DNA of 64,000 nucleotides from the NCBI GenBank assembly GCA_028822065.1, contig JAPKEL010000006.1:18307-82306 (forward strand). Reading direction: 5' to 3'. Position numbers and translations under genes: made by a program. Positions 1 through 8,225 of this stretch are shown here, one piece after another. The notes under the pieces were generated by a model. The model searched no databases. It was not told the DNA's origin and saw nothing but the letters and a program-made list of their open reading frames with translations. Source of the DNA: Woeseiaceae bacterium. Its GTDB lineage: Bacteria; Pseudomonadota; Gammaproteobacteria; Steroidobacterales; Woeseiaceae. Each line of letters opens with the position of its first letter. Position 1 is the first letter of the stretch.

Positions 1-2
1 TT

Positions 3-677
3 ACCTGGCGCAATAAAAACTTAATTCATTATTTTAATGACCATGAATTCAAAGCTTATTTAAAGCTCATACTGTCCATTTCAGCTTTTGTAGTTATATC
101 GTTATTATTAAGCGATCATCTAGATAGTAAAAATATACCAGTAACCGGTATATTTCATGCCGTCTCAATCGCCACCACTACGGGTTTTACAACCACAGAT
201 TTTGCTAATTGGCCTGGAGCTATACCGATTGTCCTTATATTGGCTAGCTTTATTGGTGGCTCGGCGGGTTCCACCGCGGGAGGTATCAAGGTAATAAGAT
301 TTTTATTAATCTACAAACAAGGTGTTCGAGAAATAAAGCGTTTAGTGCACCCAAATGCAGAAATACCAGTCAAGCTAGGTCAAAATGCGGTTTCATATCG
401 TATCGTTGATGCGGTTTGGGGTTTCTTCTCAATCTATTTAATTATTTTTGGTTTCATGCTAATCGCCATGATGATGGTTGGTTTAGACCAAGTAACCGCA
501 TTTTCTGCTGTTGCCGCCACCCTCAATAATCTAGGGCCAGGTCTAGGAGAGGTTGCCAATGGCTTTATGACTATGCCAAATAATGCCAAATGGATTGCTA
601 TCGTTGGGATGCTGCTTGGCAGGCTTGAGATCTTTACATTACTCGTTTTGTTCACACCTACATTTTGGCGTCATTAA
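3..677 (+). CDS. trkH: TrkH-family potassium uptake protein, 3' part only
   Basis: This is the C-terminal 224 residues of a TrkH/TrkG-type potassium-translocating membrane subunit; the gene starts before the window. The reading frame is open from position 3, well upstream of the first internal ATG-like start near 240. Seen: the pore-loop segment SIATTTGFTTTDFANWP (about 130-195), then the GGSAGSTAGGIK motif that is a hallmark of the family's last repeat, and a final hydrophobic helix ending in LVLFTPTFWRH. In the family, TrkH forms the K+ channel-like pore and is gated by cytoplasmic TrkA, which is not in the window. The frame is intact with no frameshift. Family assignment is firm; TrkH versus TrkG cannot be separated from the fragment. 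Confidence 0.93.
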   Translation, partial: TWRNKNLIHYFNDHEFKAYLKLILSISAFVVISLLLSDHLDSKNIPVTGIFHAVSIATTTGFTTTDFANWPGAIPIVLILASFIGGSAGSTAGGIKVIRFLLIYKQGVREIKRLVHPNAEIPVKLGQNAVSYRIVDAVWGFFSIYLIIFGFMLIAMMMVGLDQVTAFSAVAATLNNLGPGLGEVANGFMTMPNNAKWIAIVGMLLGRLEIFTLLVLFTPTFWRH

Positions 678-777
678 AACTGATCGGTGACTCATAAATA
701 GCTTTACCTACATTGCTAACACCATCGATAAAAGTATTCGTGTTATAGGAAAAACAATTTCTTGGTTAACCTTAGCT

Positions 778-1203
778 ATGGTACTAACAACCTTTCTGAT
801 CGTAATATTGAGATATGCTTTTAATCTGGGGGCGATTTTCTTGCAGGAGTCTCTAGTGTGGCTACACAGCGCGATATTTTTGTTAGGCTCAGCCTATACC
901 CTTCAATATAATGAACATGTGCGTGTAGATATTTTGTACAGAACATTCTCCAAAAAAAAACAAGATTGGATAAATACAATCGGCATCCTTGTCTTTGTAT
1001 TTCCAGTATGTATTTATTTCATTAGTGCATCTTGGGGTTTTGTTTATGCTTCATGGTCAGTCAATGAAATTTCTAGAGATGCTGGGGGATTAATCTATCC
1101 AGCCATTCCTCTTTTAAAAAGTATGTTAATTCTTATGCCATTAACTTTATTTTTTCAGAGTTTATCAATCCTAATAAAAATTAATCTACACTCGAGAATT
1201 TAA
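778..1203 (+). CDS. TRAP transporter small permease (DctQ type)
   Basis: Small four-helix membrane subunit of a tripartite ATP-independent periplasmic (TRAP) transporter, which pairs with the large permease encoded 2 bases downstream. Seen: about four hydrophobic segments, the family-like stretch LQESLVWLHSAIFLLG (near residues 22-37) and NEHVRVDILY after helix 2. The first ATG gives 141 residues, short for the family. The frame stays open upstream to 691 and encodes IDKSIRVIGKTISWLTLAM, which looks like the normal DctQ N-terminus. No ATG, GTG, TTG or CTG occurs in that extension, so the true start is probably a rare codon (ATA 694 or ATT 712 are in frame). The coordinates given are the minimal form. 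Confidence 0.85.
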   Translation: MVLTTFLIVILRYAFNLGAIFLQESLVWLHSAIFLLGSAYTLQYNEHVRVDILYRTFSKKKQDWINTIGILVFVFPVCIYFISASWGFVYASWSVNEISRDAGGLIYPAIPLLKSMLILMPLTLFFQSLSILIKINLHSRI

Positions 1204-1205
1204 TC

Positions 1206-2576
1206 ATGGAATGGATGGCTTTATTATTATTCATCGCTATCATCATAGTTCTGCTTTTCGGTTTTCCTGTAGCATTTTCTTTGGCTGGGACCTCCCTGAT
1301 ATTTGCCGTGGTTGGGATCATCAGCGGTTCTTTTGAACAGGCTTTTTTAACCGGCTTGCCAAATCGTATTTACGGAATAATGACAAATACAACTCTTTTG
1401 GCGGTTCCATTATTTATCTTTATGGGAATCACATTAGAAAAATCTCACATTGCCGAAGACCTTTTAGAAAGCCTTTCAGATCTATTATGGCGCCTCAAAG
1501 GGGGTCTTGGTATAGCCGTAATGATTATTGGTATGTTACTTGCCGCTAGTACCGGAATTGTTGGTGCCACTGTCGTAACGCTTGGTTTGCTTGCTCTACC
1601 AACAATGCTTAAAAAAGGATATTCAGCTGAAATTTCTGCGGGCACTGTCTGTGCAGCTGGCACACTTGGTCAAATCATTCCGCCCTCAATTGTGCTGGTC
1701 ATGCTTGGTGATGTTATTTCTTCCTCGTATCAATATGCTCAATTAACACAAGGTAATTTTTCTCCCCGAACCGTTTCCGTTGGAGATCTCTTTGCTGGGG
1801 CTTTAATTCCTGGTCTTGTGCTTGTTACTTTGTATCTATTGTATATTTTTATGACGGGGTTTTTCTATCCCGAAACAATCGATCCTGATAAGGTTCTTAA
1901 GCCTAAAAATCAAAGTATAAAACAAATAGTTAGCTCTCTCTTTGCGCCACTTTTTTTAATTTTCTCAGTGCTTGGTTCAATCTTATTTGGTTTTGCAACT
2001 CCTACAGAAGCGGCTGGTATTGGTGCTACTGGGGCTCTATTTATTTCATATATAAGAAAAAAACTAACTTTCATGCAGCTGTCTGATGTCATGCAAACCA
2101 CCTTAAAAATAACCAGTATGATATTCTTTATCTTAATTGGTGCCTCTATATTTTCATTGGTATTTCGAGGTTTTGGTGGTGATGAGAGCATTCGTAATTT
2201 CTTATTAGCACTGCCTGGTGACAGTTTTACCGCTATCCTTATTGTAATGTTAGCTATTTTTTTGCTCGGGTTTATTTTGGATTTTATAGAAATAACCTTT
2301 GTTGTCGTGCCGATAGTGGCTCCGATATTACTAACAATGGATATTGACCCAATCTGGCTTGGCATTATGATTGCTATTAACTTACAAACTTCGTTTTTAA
2401 CACCGCCATTCGGTTTTGCGCTCTTTTATCTTCGTGGTGTCGCGCCTAACTCTATCTCTACCAAACAAATATATCGAGGAGTTATTCCATTCGTAATTAT
2501 TCAAATCTTAATGCTTATAATTCTTAGTATATTTCCACAGTTAGTAACCTGGCTACCAAACTACATATACTCTTAA
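1206..2576 (+). CDS. TRAP transporter large permease (DctM type)
   Basis: The 456-residue integral membrane subunit that carries out sodium-coupled solute transport in TRAP systems. Seen: hydrophobic helices throughout and family signatures such as FGFPVAFSLAG (about 19-29), MGITLEKSHIAEDLL (about 73-87), LGQIIPPSIVLVMLGD (about 154-169) and FATPTEAAGIGATGA (about 263-277). Length is normal for DctM. It starts 2 bases after the dctQ stop, so the two are surely co-transcribed. The long connecting loop with SSSYQYAQLTQGNFSPRTVSVG is typical of the mannitol/chloroaromatic or alpha-keto-acid TRAP subgroup. It converges on the binding-protein gene with only 10 bases between them, and I see no clear hairpin terminator there. 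Confidence 0.95.
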   Translation: MEWMALLLFIAIIIVLLFGFPVAFSLAGTSLIFAVVGIISGSFEQAFLTGLPNRIYGIMTNTTLLAVPLFIFMGITLEKSHIAEDLLESLSDLLWRLKGGLGIAVMIIGMLLAASTGIVGATVVTLGLLALPTMLKKGYSAEISAGTVCAAGTLGQIIPPSIVLVMLGDVISSSYQYAQLTQGNFSPRTVSVGDLFAGALIPGLVLVTLYLLYIFMTGFFYPETIDPDKVLKPKNQSIKQIVSSLFAPLFLIFSVLGSILFGFATPTEAAGIGATGALFISYIRKKLTFMQLSDVMQTTLKITSMIFFILIGASIFSLVFRGFGGDESIRNFLLALPGDSFTAILIVMLAIFLLGFILDFIEITFVVVPIVAPILLTMDIDPIWLGIMIAINLQTSFLTPPFGFALFYLRGVAPNSISTKQIYRGVIPFVIIQILMLIILSIFPQLVTWLPNYIYS

Positions 2577-2586
2577 TAAATTAATC

Positions 2587-3693
2587 TTAATGCTTTAGGC
2601 TTCCGATGCGCATTTTTAGGTATGCTAGCTCAGTAATATTCTGATTGGCTGAAGATTTTTTAATAAAGCTACTTATTGATTCTTCAATTTCTCTTGATGT
2701 TTCGTCTTTCTGAGTCAAATCTGCAATGGCGTTATCGGCATGTAATCGCAGCTCATTAAATACTGCTTGAGGAATTTGTTTTATTTCTATATTAGGATCA
2801 TTGCTTAATTGCTCCAAAGCGACTGCATTGCCCCACATATATTCTGATGTCATATTTAAATTTGCGCTCTGACAAGCTATAGTTAAAATTTGCTGTAAAT
2901 CGAGGGGTAAAGAATCCCATGCGCCTTGATTAATTATACATTCTATATTTGGGCCGGGCTCATGAAAGCCAGGATAATAATAGTATCTAGCTGCTTTATG
3001 TAATCCTAGAGAAACGTCATTATAAGGACCAACCCATTCAGCAGCATCGATTGCTCCTGTTTGCAAAGAAGTGAATATTTCAGAACCAGCCATAGTGACT
3101 TGAATTGCTCCGGCTCTCTGCATAATTTCACCGCCAAGTCCAGGCATTCTAATTTTAAGGCCAACGATATCATCTATTGTATTTATCTCCCTATTAAACC
3201 AACCAAGCATCTGAACGCCTGTATTACCAACAGGAAAGGGGACAAGATCAAAAGGTTTATAACATTTTTGCCATAATTCCAGGCCGCCGCCAAAATATAA
3301 CCAGGCGTTCATTTCATTAACATTCAGCCCAAAAGGAACAGTAGTAAAATAAGGTGCAGCAGGCAGCTTGCCTCGATGATAATAAGATGAATCATGCCCC
3401 ATTTGGACTGTTCCCTGACTCACTGCATCAAAAACCTCCAATGGAGGCACAATTTCCCCACCGGCATATACTTTAATTTTTAGCCTGCCATTACTGGCTT
3501 TTTCAATATTTTTAGCTAAATTATCTGCGCCTACACCCAATCCAGGGAGATGCGGAGGCCATGATGTCGCCATGTTCCATTCAAAAACCTCATTAATATT
3601 CGTAATAGGTTCTTTTGTATCAGCATGATCTTCACTGCAAGCAGAGACTCCAGCGGCTAAAGTTATACCAGTTACAAATTCTCGTCTTTTCAC
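2587..3693 (-). CDS. TRAP transporter solute-binding protein, TakP-like
   Basis: Periplasmic binding protein of the TRAP system, 368 residues, encoded on the opposite strand to its permeases. Seen: an N-terminus with twin arginines (KRREFVTG) and a cysteine at residue 19 in a lipobox-like VSAC, so it may be a Tat-exported lipoprotein. GLKIRMPGLGG (Arg182) and AIDAAEWVGPYND (Glu219-Trp220) match the ligand-binding signature I know from TakP, where the arginine holds the carboxylate and the Glu-Trp region helps bind a sodium-alpha-keto acid complex. YYYYPGFHEPGPN follows, also typical. I infer a 2-oxo acid substrate; the wider family also takes other carboxylates. Tat use fits the tatABC operon 1 kb away but does not prove a link. 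Confidence 0.9.
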   Translation of the reverse strand: MKRREFVTGITLAAGVSACSEDHADTKEPITNINEVFEWNMATSWPPHLPGLGVGADNLAKNIEKASNGRLKIKVYAGGEIVPPLEVFDAVSQGTVQMGHDSSYYHRGKLPAAPYFTTVPFGLNVNEMNAWLYFGGGLELWQKCYKPFDLVPFPVGNTGVQMLGWFNREINTIDDIVGLKIRMPGLGGEIMQRAGAIQVTMAGSEIFTSLQTGAIDAAEWVGPYNDVSLGLHKAARYYYYPGFHEPGPNIECIINQGAWDSLPLDLQQILTIACQSANLNMTSEYMWGNAVALEQLSNDPNIEIKQIPQAVFNELRLHADNAIADLTQKDETSREIEESISSFIKKSSANQNITELAYLKMRIGSLKH

Positions 3694-3771
3694 TTAGAGC
3701 GCTCCCATAGGTTTGAATAAAGAGTTTAAAGCGTCACCAATTTAGTGCAACTAAATTCTTTATAAATAAAT

Positions 3772-3852
3772 ATTTCCCACTTTTGATAATAAAAAATAGA
3801 ATTAATAGAAATAATTCCCACTTATTAAAATTTTTATAACAAAGTGGGAAAT
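3772..3852. repeat. Three copies of TTCCCACTT around the dctP start
   Basis: A perfect 12-base inverted repeat, ATTTCCCACTTT at 3772-3783 and its reverse complement at 3841-3852, with a further direct copy ATTCCCACTTA at 3814-3824. It lies in the 279-base gap between the divergent dctP-like gene and dtd. The spacing (about 40 and 30 bases between copies) and repetition look like an operator array for a regulator of the TRAP gene, but no regulator gene is adjacent and no factor is recognised. Confidence 0.5.
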
Positions 3853-3972
3853 TATCTATTGATAATTGATGCAATCAAGCATTTATAATAAAAATACACT
3901 AGACTACTTTATATAAAAAATAATTCTCATTATGCTTACATTTCTCGTAATGATATTTATATGGAGAATAGC

Positions 3973-4413
3973 TTGATTGCTTTACTACAGCGTGTAAAAA
4001 AAGCCTCAGTTGAAATTGAAAAAAAAGAAATTGCATCAATCCAGCGAGGATTACTAGTTTTTATCGCTTTTAAACAAGAAGACTCAAGCAAACAAGTCTT
4101 CAGGCTAGTAAAACGAATTCTAAATTATCGTATTTTCCCTGATGAAAATAATAAAATGAATAAAAGTGTTCTTGACGAGGCGCTAGATGTATTGGTAGTA
4201 CCGCAATTTACTCTAGCTGCAGATACCAATAGTGGTAATAGGCCTAGCTTTTCAAGGGCGGCTGACCCAATTTTAAGTGAAAAGCTTTTTTTAGAGTTTG
4301 TTGAATGGATATCATCAGAGCATGAAAAAATTCATTGCGGTGTCTTTGCTGCAAATATGCAAGTTAGTCTTATTAATGATGGGCCCGTAACTTTTTGGTT
4401 GGAAGTTAATTGA
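3973..4413 (+). CDS. dtd: D-aminoacyl-tRNA deacylase
   Basis: Hydrolyses D-amino acids (and glycine mischarged on tRNA-Ala) from tRNA, a cytoplasmic proofreading enzyme. Seen: IALLQRVKKASV at the N-terminus, VVPQFTLAADT in the middle (the usual motif is SQFTL, here Pro for Ser) and the C-terminal NDGPVTFWLEV that carries the conserved Gly-Pro of the chiral-selection loop. I chose the TTG at 3973 rather than the ATG at 3961: GGAG at 3963-3966 sits 6 bases before the TTG, no ribosome site precedes the ATG, and the TTG gives the normal N-terminus and a usual length of 146 residues. It stands alone upstream of tatA with a 128-base gap. Confidence 0.93.
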   Translation: MIALLQRVKKASVEIEKKEIASIQRGLLVFIAFKQEDSSKQVFRLVKRILNYRIFPDENNKMNKSVLDEALDVLVVPQFTLAADTNSGNRPSFSRAADPILSEKLFLEFVEWISSEHEKIHCGVFAANMQVSLINDGPVTFWLEVN

Positions 4414-4541
4414 TAAAAGCGTGAATAATAAAAACTTTTGCATATTCCAAGGACAAGACGCACTATATTCATTAATGATAATAAATTGTTATACTTAGAT
4501 TATTATAAATTAATGTTTAAATATTATTAGGAGTAAGAAAG

Positions 4542-4775
4542 ATGTTATCAAACATCGGCCCATTTCAATTACTGATTGTTTTAGCAATTGTTTTAGCAAT
4601 TTTTGGTACTAAGCGATTACGCACACTCGGTTCAGATTTAGGTAGTGCGGTCAAAGGCTTTAGATCAGCCGTCAGTGAGGCTGATAAAGAACCGGCTGAC
4701 CAAGATAAAAACGAAACTGCTGATTTTTCTACAGCTAATACCGACCAAGCTGAAGAACCAAATAACCACTCATAA
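4542..4775 (+). CDS. tatA: Sec-independent protein translocase subunit TatA
   Basis: Pore-forming component of the twin-arginine translocase, which exports folded proteins across the inner membrane. Seen: one N-terminal membrane helix (about residues 8-21), the hinge [14 protein letters not shown], then an amphipathic helix and a charged, acidic tail; 77 residues is a normal size. A good ribosome site (AGGAG) lies just upstream. It is the first gene of tatABC, with 18 bases to tatB. The Tat-like signal of the nearby TRAP binding protein is a possible substrate. Confidence 0.96.
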   Translation: MLSNIGPFQLLIVLAIVLAIFGTKRLRTLGSDLGSAVKGFRSAVSEADKEPADQDKNETADFSTANTDQAEEPNNHS

Positions 4776-4793
4776 TCACAATTAAGGGTTATT

Positions 4794-5132
4794 ATGTCTG
4801 GTATTGGCTTTTGGGAATTAATTATTCTCTTCCTGATTGGCCTCATTGTTCTGGGTCCAAAACGTCTACCTCAAGTCGCTAATCAACTGGGCGAGTGGAT
4901 AGGCCAGGCAAAAAGGATGACAAGAGTGATGCGGAGGCAGCTCGAAGAAGAGATTGATCTTAATGACTTAGATCAAAATTCAATCAACTTGCCTAAAGAA
5001 GATGTATCAAGACCGCAATTCGTTAATGACAACCCTGACTACAACCAAAGACCGCCTGAGCCTGAAGCTGAGCCTGAAGCTGAGCCTGAAGCTGAGCCTG
5101 AAGCTGAGCCTTCAAGCAAGAATACTAATTAA
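4794..5132 (+). CDS. tatB: Sec-independent protein translocase subunit TatB
   Basis: TatB works with TatC to recognise twin-arginine signal peptides. Seen: a short N-terminal membrane helix beginning MSGIGFWELI, the hinge LGPKRLPQVANQLGEW, and an amphipathic helix with QAKRMTRVMRRQLEEE. The start of the tail distinguishes it from TatA. The C-terminus ends in a low-complexity (PEAE)n stretch encoded by a 12-base tandem repeat, see the separate entry. Total length is 112 residues. It lies between tatA and tatC with short gaps, so one operon. Confidence 0.95.
   Translation: MSGIGFWELIILFLIGLIVLGPKRLPQVANQLGEWIGQAKRMTRVMRRQLEEEIDLNDLDQNSINLPKEDVSRPQFVNDNPDYNQRPPEPEAEPEAEPEAEPEAEPSSKNTN
5058..5111 (+). 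repeat. 12-base tandem repeat in the tatB tail
   Basis: Four perfect copies of GAGCCTGAAGCT (5058-5105) followed by a half copy GAGCCT. They encode the repeating acidic tetrapeptide EPEA near the end of TatB. Identical copies suggest recent slippage expansion. The unit is a multiple of three, so copy-number change would alter tail length without breaking the frame. Confidence 0.9.
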
Positions 5133-5147
5133 TCAAATCTAAATATA

Positions 5148-5900
5148 ATGGATCAAAAACTCGAAGAAGAGGAACTAGCAGAAGGCACTTTATTGTCTCA
5201 CCTTATTGAACTAAGAAGCAGACTGTTAATTATTGCTATCTCAGTTGTTGTGGTCTTCATCTGTATGCTACCTTTCTCGAGAGATATCTTTACAGTAATT
5301 TCGGATCCACTGCGTGAAGTGCTCCCGGGCAATGCAATGATTGCGACCGCTGTAGCTTCGCCGCTCTTGACTCCTTTTAAATTAACTTTCTTTGCAGCTT
5401 TGTTTTTAGTGATGCCCATTGTTTTGTTTCAAGTATGGACATTTATTGCGCCAGGGCTGTATAAAAAAGAAAAACGCTTTGCAATTCCATTATTTATGAC
5501 AAGCATGCTTTTATTTTATTCTGGAATCGCTTTTGCTTATTTTGTTGTCTTTCCCTTGATGTTTGGTTTTTTTACCTCAGTGGCCCCTGAGGGCGTAGAA
5601 GTACAAACCGACATTGCTCAATTCTTAGACTTCATAACCACAATTGTTTTTGCATTCGGCATAGCTTTTGAGGTTCCTGTTGCTACAGTATTAGTCGTTT
5701 GGGCGGGCCTTACCGACACAAAAAAACTAGGAAAAGCAAGGCCTTATGTTTTCCTAATGGCTTTTGTTGCCGGAATGTTTTTAACTCCACCCGATATTAT
5801 TAGCCAAACATTACTGGCTGTTCCAGTATATCTCTTGTATGAATTAGGCATCATCATGTCTAAGGTGTTTGTTATTAAAGAGCCCGCTGATAATGAATAA
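5148..5900 (+). CDS. tatC: Sec-independent protein translocase subunit TatC
   Basis: Six-helix receptor subunit of the Tat translocase that binds the twin-arginine motif. Seen: SHLIELRSRLL near the N-terminus (the conserved cytoplasmic signature), the periplasmic-loop segment with FKLTFFAALFLVMPI, FIAPGLYKKEKRFAIP, and the C-terminal FVAGMFLTPPDIISQ; about six hydrophobic helices over 250 residues, a normal length. It follows tatB by 15 bases and ends the tatABC operon; the POT transporter 42 bases downstream might be read through. Confidence 0.97.
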   Translation: MDQKLEEEELAEGTLLSHLIELRSRLLIIAISVVVVFICMLPFSRDIFTVISDPLREVLPGNAMIATAVASPLLTPFKLTFFAALFLVMPIVLFQVWTFIAPGLYKKEKRFAIPLFMTSMLLFYSGIAFAYFVVFPLMFGFFTSVAPEGVEVQTDIAQFLDFITTIVFAFGIAFEVPVATVLVVWAGLTDTKKLGKARPYVFLMAFVAGMFLTPPDIISQTLLAVPVYLLYELGIIMSKVFVIKEPADNE

Positions 5901-5942
5901 AGTTATTTGTAGACAGGCCAATACGCCAACAAGTTACTAAAT

Positions 5943-7403
5943 ATGAATGACACAGTTTTGGGACACCCAAAAGGACTGGTAACCCTCTTTTTTACCGAGA
6001 TGTGGGAAAGATTGAGCTTTTATGGAATGAGAGCTCTGCTGGTGCTATTTATGACAGATCAAGTCATCAATGGAGGTATGGGCTTAACCGATGCCGATGC
6101 AACAGCAATTTATGGTATCTATACTGCGCTTGTTTATCTGGTTGCATTACCGGGCGGATGGATTGCTGATCGAATAATTGGAGCACAATCAGCAATTTTG
6201 GCAGGTGGAATTATTATTATGTGTGGGCATTTTGTGCTTGCCATCCCATCAATAAACACATTTTTTTTAGGTTTACTCTTGGTGATTTTAGGCACCGGGC
6301 TTTTAAAGCCTAATATAAGCGCAATCCTTGGCGCACTATATATGCGCGGTGATCACAGGAGAGATGCGGGCTTTTCAATCTTTTACATGGGGATCAATCT
6401 TGGTGGTATGTTAGGTCCAATAATTTGTGGCGCTTTAGCTCAAAATGAAAATTTTGGTTGGCACTATGGCTTTGCTGTTGCTGGAATCGGCATGCTATTT
6501 GGCGTAATTCAATTTTGGAAAACCAGGCAGTATTTGGGTCAAGCAGGCAGGAAAAATATCAATTTCAATATGCGACAAAAGCAATTTTTATTTTTAGTCT
6601 GCATGCTCATCGTGCTCGGATTATTCTGGTTTTCTAGGCTTAATATAGAAAATATCAATTTTATAAAAATCTCTGAAATAACTACCTATATAATTTTATT
6701 TGCCGCATTTGGTTTTTTTGCCTATGTGCTCCTATTAGGAAAACTAAACACACAAGAACGTAGTCGGGTATGGGTAATAATAGCGCTTTTTCTGGGGGCC
6801 TCTATGTTTTGGGCTGGTTTTGAGCAAGCAGGTTCATCTTTAAATCTATTTGCGAATCGATATACGAAGCTTGAGTTTGGTTGGCTAACGCTCTATTCCT
6901 CGTGGTTTCAATCAGTCAATTCTATTTTTATAATTATCTTTGCTCCTATGTTTGCTTATTTGTGGATTTGGCTTGCTAAAAAAAATCTCAATCCATCTAC
7001 GCCTACAAAATTTGCTATTGGCTTATTATTTCTAGCACTAGGATTCTTTATGATGGTTATGGCATCTTCCATTGTCGCCAATGGTAATCAGGCCATGCCT
7101 ACCTGGTTATTATTAACTTATCTTTTTCATACATTTGGTGAATTAGCACTCTCTCCAGTAGGGTTGTCAGTTACAACCAAGCTAGCGCCTAAGCGTTTTG
7201 TCGGTCAAATGATGGGTATCTGGTTTGTTGCTTCGGCCTTAGGAAATCTTATTGCAGGGCGCATAGCAGGTGAATTCAATGCAAACAATATATCTAGCTT
7301 TCCTGATCAATACTTCAATATCGTTCTCACCTCCGCTGGAGCTGGAATTATCTTATTACTTGCAAGCAAATCACTTCAAAAACTCATGGGTGACGTTGAA
7401 TAG
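5943..7403 (+). CDS. POT-family peptide:proton symporter
   Basis: Proton-coupled di/tripeptide importer of the PTR2/POT branch of the major facilitator superfamily, 486 residues with about 12-14 helices. Seen: the family's helix-1 motif EMWERLSFYGMR (about residues 19-30, the ExxER-x-x-Y/F-Y-G signature involved in proton coupling), HPKGLVTLFFTE before it, GTGLLKPNISAILG (about 117-130) and FHTFGELALSPVGLSV (about 399-414), another POT signature. It follows tatC on the same strand. With the peptidases at 54-60 kb it suggests peptide feeding. DtpT-like by overall layout, but the exact subgroup is not decided here. Confidence 0.93.
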   Translation: MNDTVLGHPKGLVTLFFTEMWERLSFYGMRALLVLFMTDQVINGGMGLTDADATAIYGIYTALVYLVALPGGWIADRIIGAQSAILAGGIIIMCGHFVLAIPSINTFFLGLLLVILGTGLLKPNISAILGALYMRGDHRRDAGFSIFYMGINLGGMLGPIICGALAQNENFGWHYGFAVAGIGMLFGVIQFWKTRQYLGQAGRKNINFNMRQKQFLFLVCMLIVLGLFWFSRLNIENINFIKISEITTYIILFAAFGFFAYVLLLGKLNTQERSRVWVIIALFLGASMFWAGFEQAGSSLNLFANRYTKLEFGWLTLYSSWFQSVNSIFIIIFAPMFAYLWIWLAKKNLNPSTPTKFAIGLLFLALGFFMMVMASSIVANGNQAMPTWLLLTYLFHTFGELALSPVGLSVTTKLAPKRFVGQMMGIWFVASALGNLIAGRIAGEFNANNISSFPDQYFNIVLTSAGAGIILLLASKSLQKLMGDVE

Positions 7404-7415
7404 TATTCATTACGA

Positions 7416-8222
7416 TTAACCAGATTGTCCTAAGCAAATGCCTGCATAGGCTAGCTTTATCTTTGCATTACCAAGAAAACAACTGTTATCGTAAGTTTTT
7501 CTATCAACTCCACAAACAGGGGCATATTCATGCGAGCAATTTTGACCTTGCGCCTCACATAAGCCGGCATGAAGAATTCTTTCTCCGGCTCGCTCAGCCA
7601 CACATGCATTTATAAATGTTTTATTAGTCTTACCGCATACTGGTGCATATATTCCGGTACAAGAACGAGCATCACATGCCCCTTGAGTAAAGTTTTTGTG
7701 CTCTGCAAACTCAGCTAAACACGCATTATTATAGGTAACATTTTCGGCGCAAACTGGCGCAATGATTTCAGGGCATGACTTAACATCACATGCGCCCATG
7801 CTCTGTACTAGCATATTGTCGGTATCGGCTTCACAACGATTTCTGTAGGTTTGCCCATTCATCCCACAAACTGGCTCATATATATTCTGGCATGCCCCTT
7901 GCCCGATACATGCAATCGGTTCAATTATCTCAATGCCCGCCGAAACCGCTAGACAGGCGTTATCATAGGTTATGTTATCAACACCGCATACAGGAGCATA
8001 TTCTTTAGAGCATGACATTGAAGGATCTTTGCATACGCCCGTATAATCAATCTCTATAGCGGCTACATCAGCAAAACATACGTTTACAAATGTATTGCCA
8101 TCCATCCCGCAGACAGGTTGAAAATCTTTTTTGCATTTTAGCTGGCTAGTAATGTTTTCATTTTGTGCGGCTGCACTTAATGAAAACATTACCAGAAGTG
8201 AAATAAATGTGTGCTTAAACAT
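7416..8222 (-). CDS. Secreted protein with six Kazal-type domains
   Basis: A 268-residue protein with a signal peptide (residues 1-19, cleavage after SAAA likely) followed by six tandem Kazal-like modules at about 30-64, 71-105, 111-145, 150-183, 188-222 and 229-263. Each shows C-x6-C with PVC, then a T-Y/F-x-N-x-C segment and a final G/A-x-C. Each has four cysteines, not the six of classical Kazal inhibitors. Aligned with pancreatic secretory trypsin inhibitor, the missing ones are Cys1 and Cys5, which normally bond to each other. The residue at the P1 position (second after the first cysteine) is Lys, Lys, Asn, Glu, Gly, His in order, so modules 1 and 2 are the best candidates to block trypsin-like proteases. 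Last gene of an operon with a methyltransferase and CtpA; 3 bases separate it from the methyltransferase stop. Confidence 0.9.
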   Translation of the reverse strand: MFKHTFISLLVMFSLSAAAQNENITSQLKCKKDFQPVCGMDGNTFVNVCFADVAAIEIDYTGVCKDPSMSCSKEYAPVCGVDNITYDNACLAVSAGIEIIEPIACIGQGACQNIYEPVCGMNGQTYRNRCEADTDNMLVQSMGACDVKSCPEIIAPVCAENVTYNNACLAEFAEHKNFTQGACDARSCTGIYAPVCGKTNKTFINACVAERAGERILHAGLCEAQGQNCSHEYAPVCGVDRKTYDNSCFLGNAKIKLAYAGICLGQSG

Positions 8223-8225
8223 GTA

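Noticed and set aside
1910..2365. Long minus-strand open frame inside dctM
   Set aside because: It is antisense to a clearly conserved permease and its translation looks like no known protein.
3920..3960. Fur-box-like AT-rich sequence upstream of dtd
   Set aside because: The resemblance to the GATAATGATAATCATTATC consensus is partial and expected by chance at this base composition.
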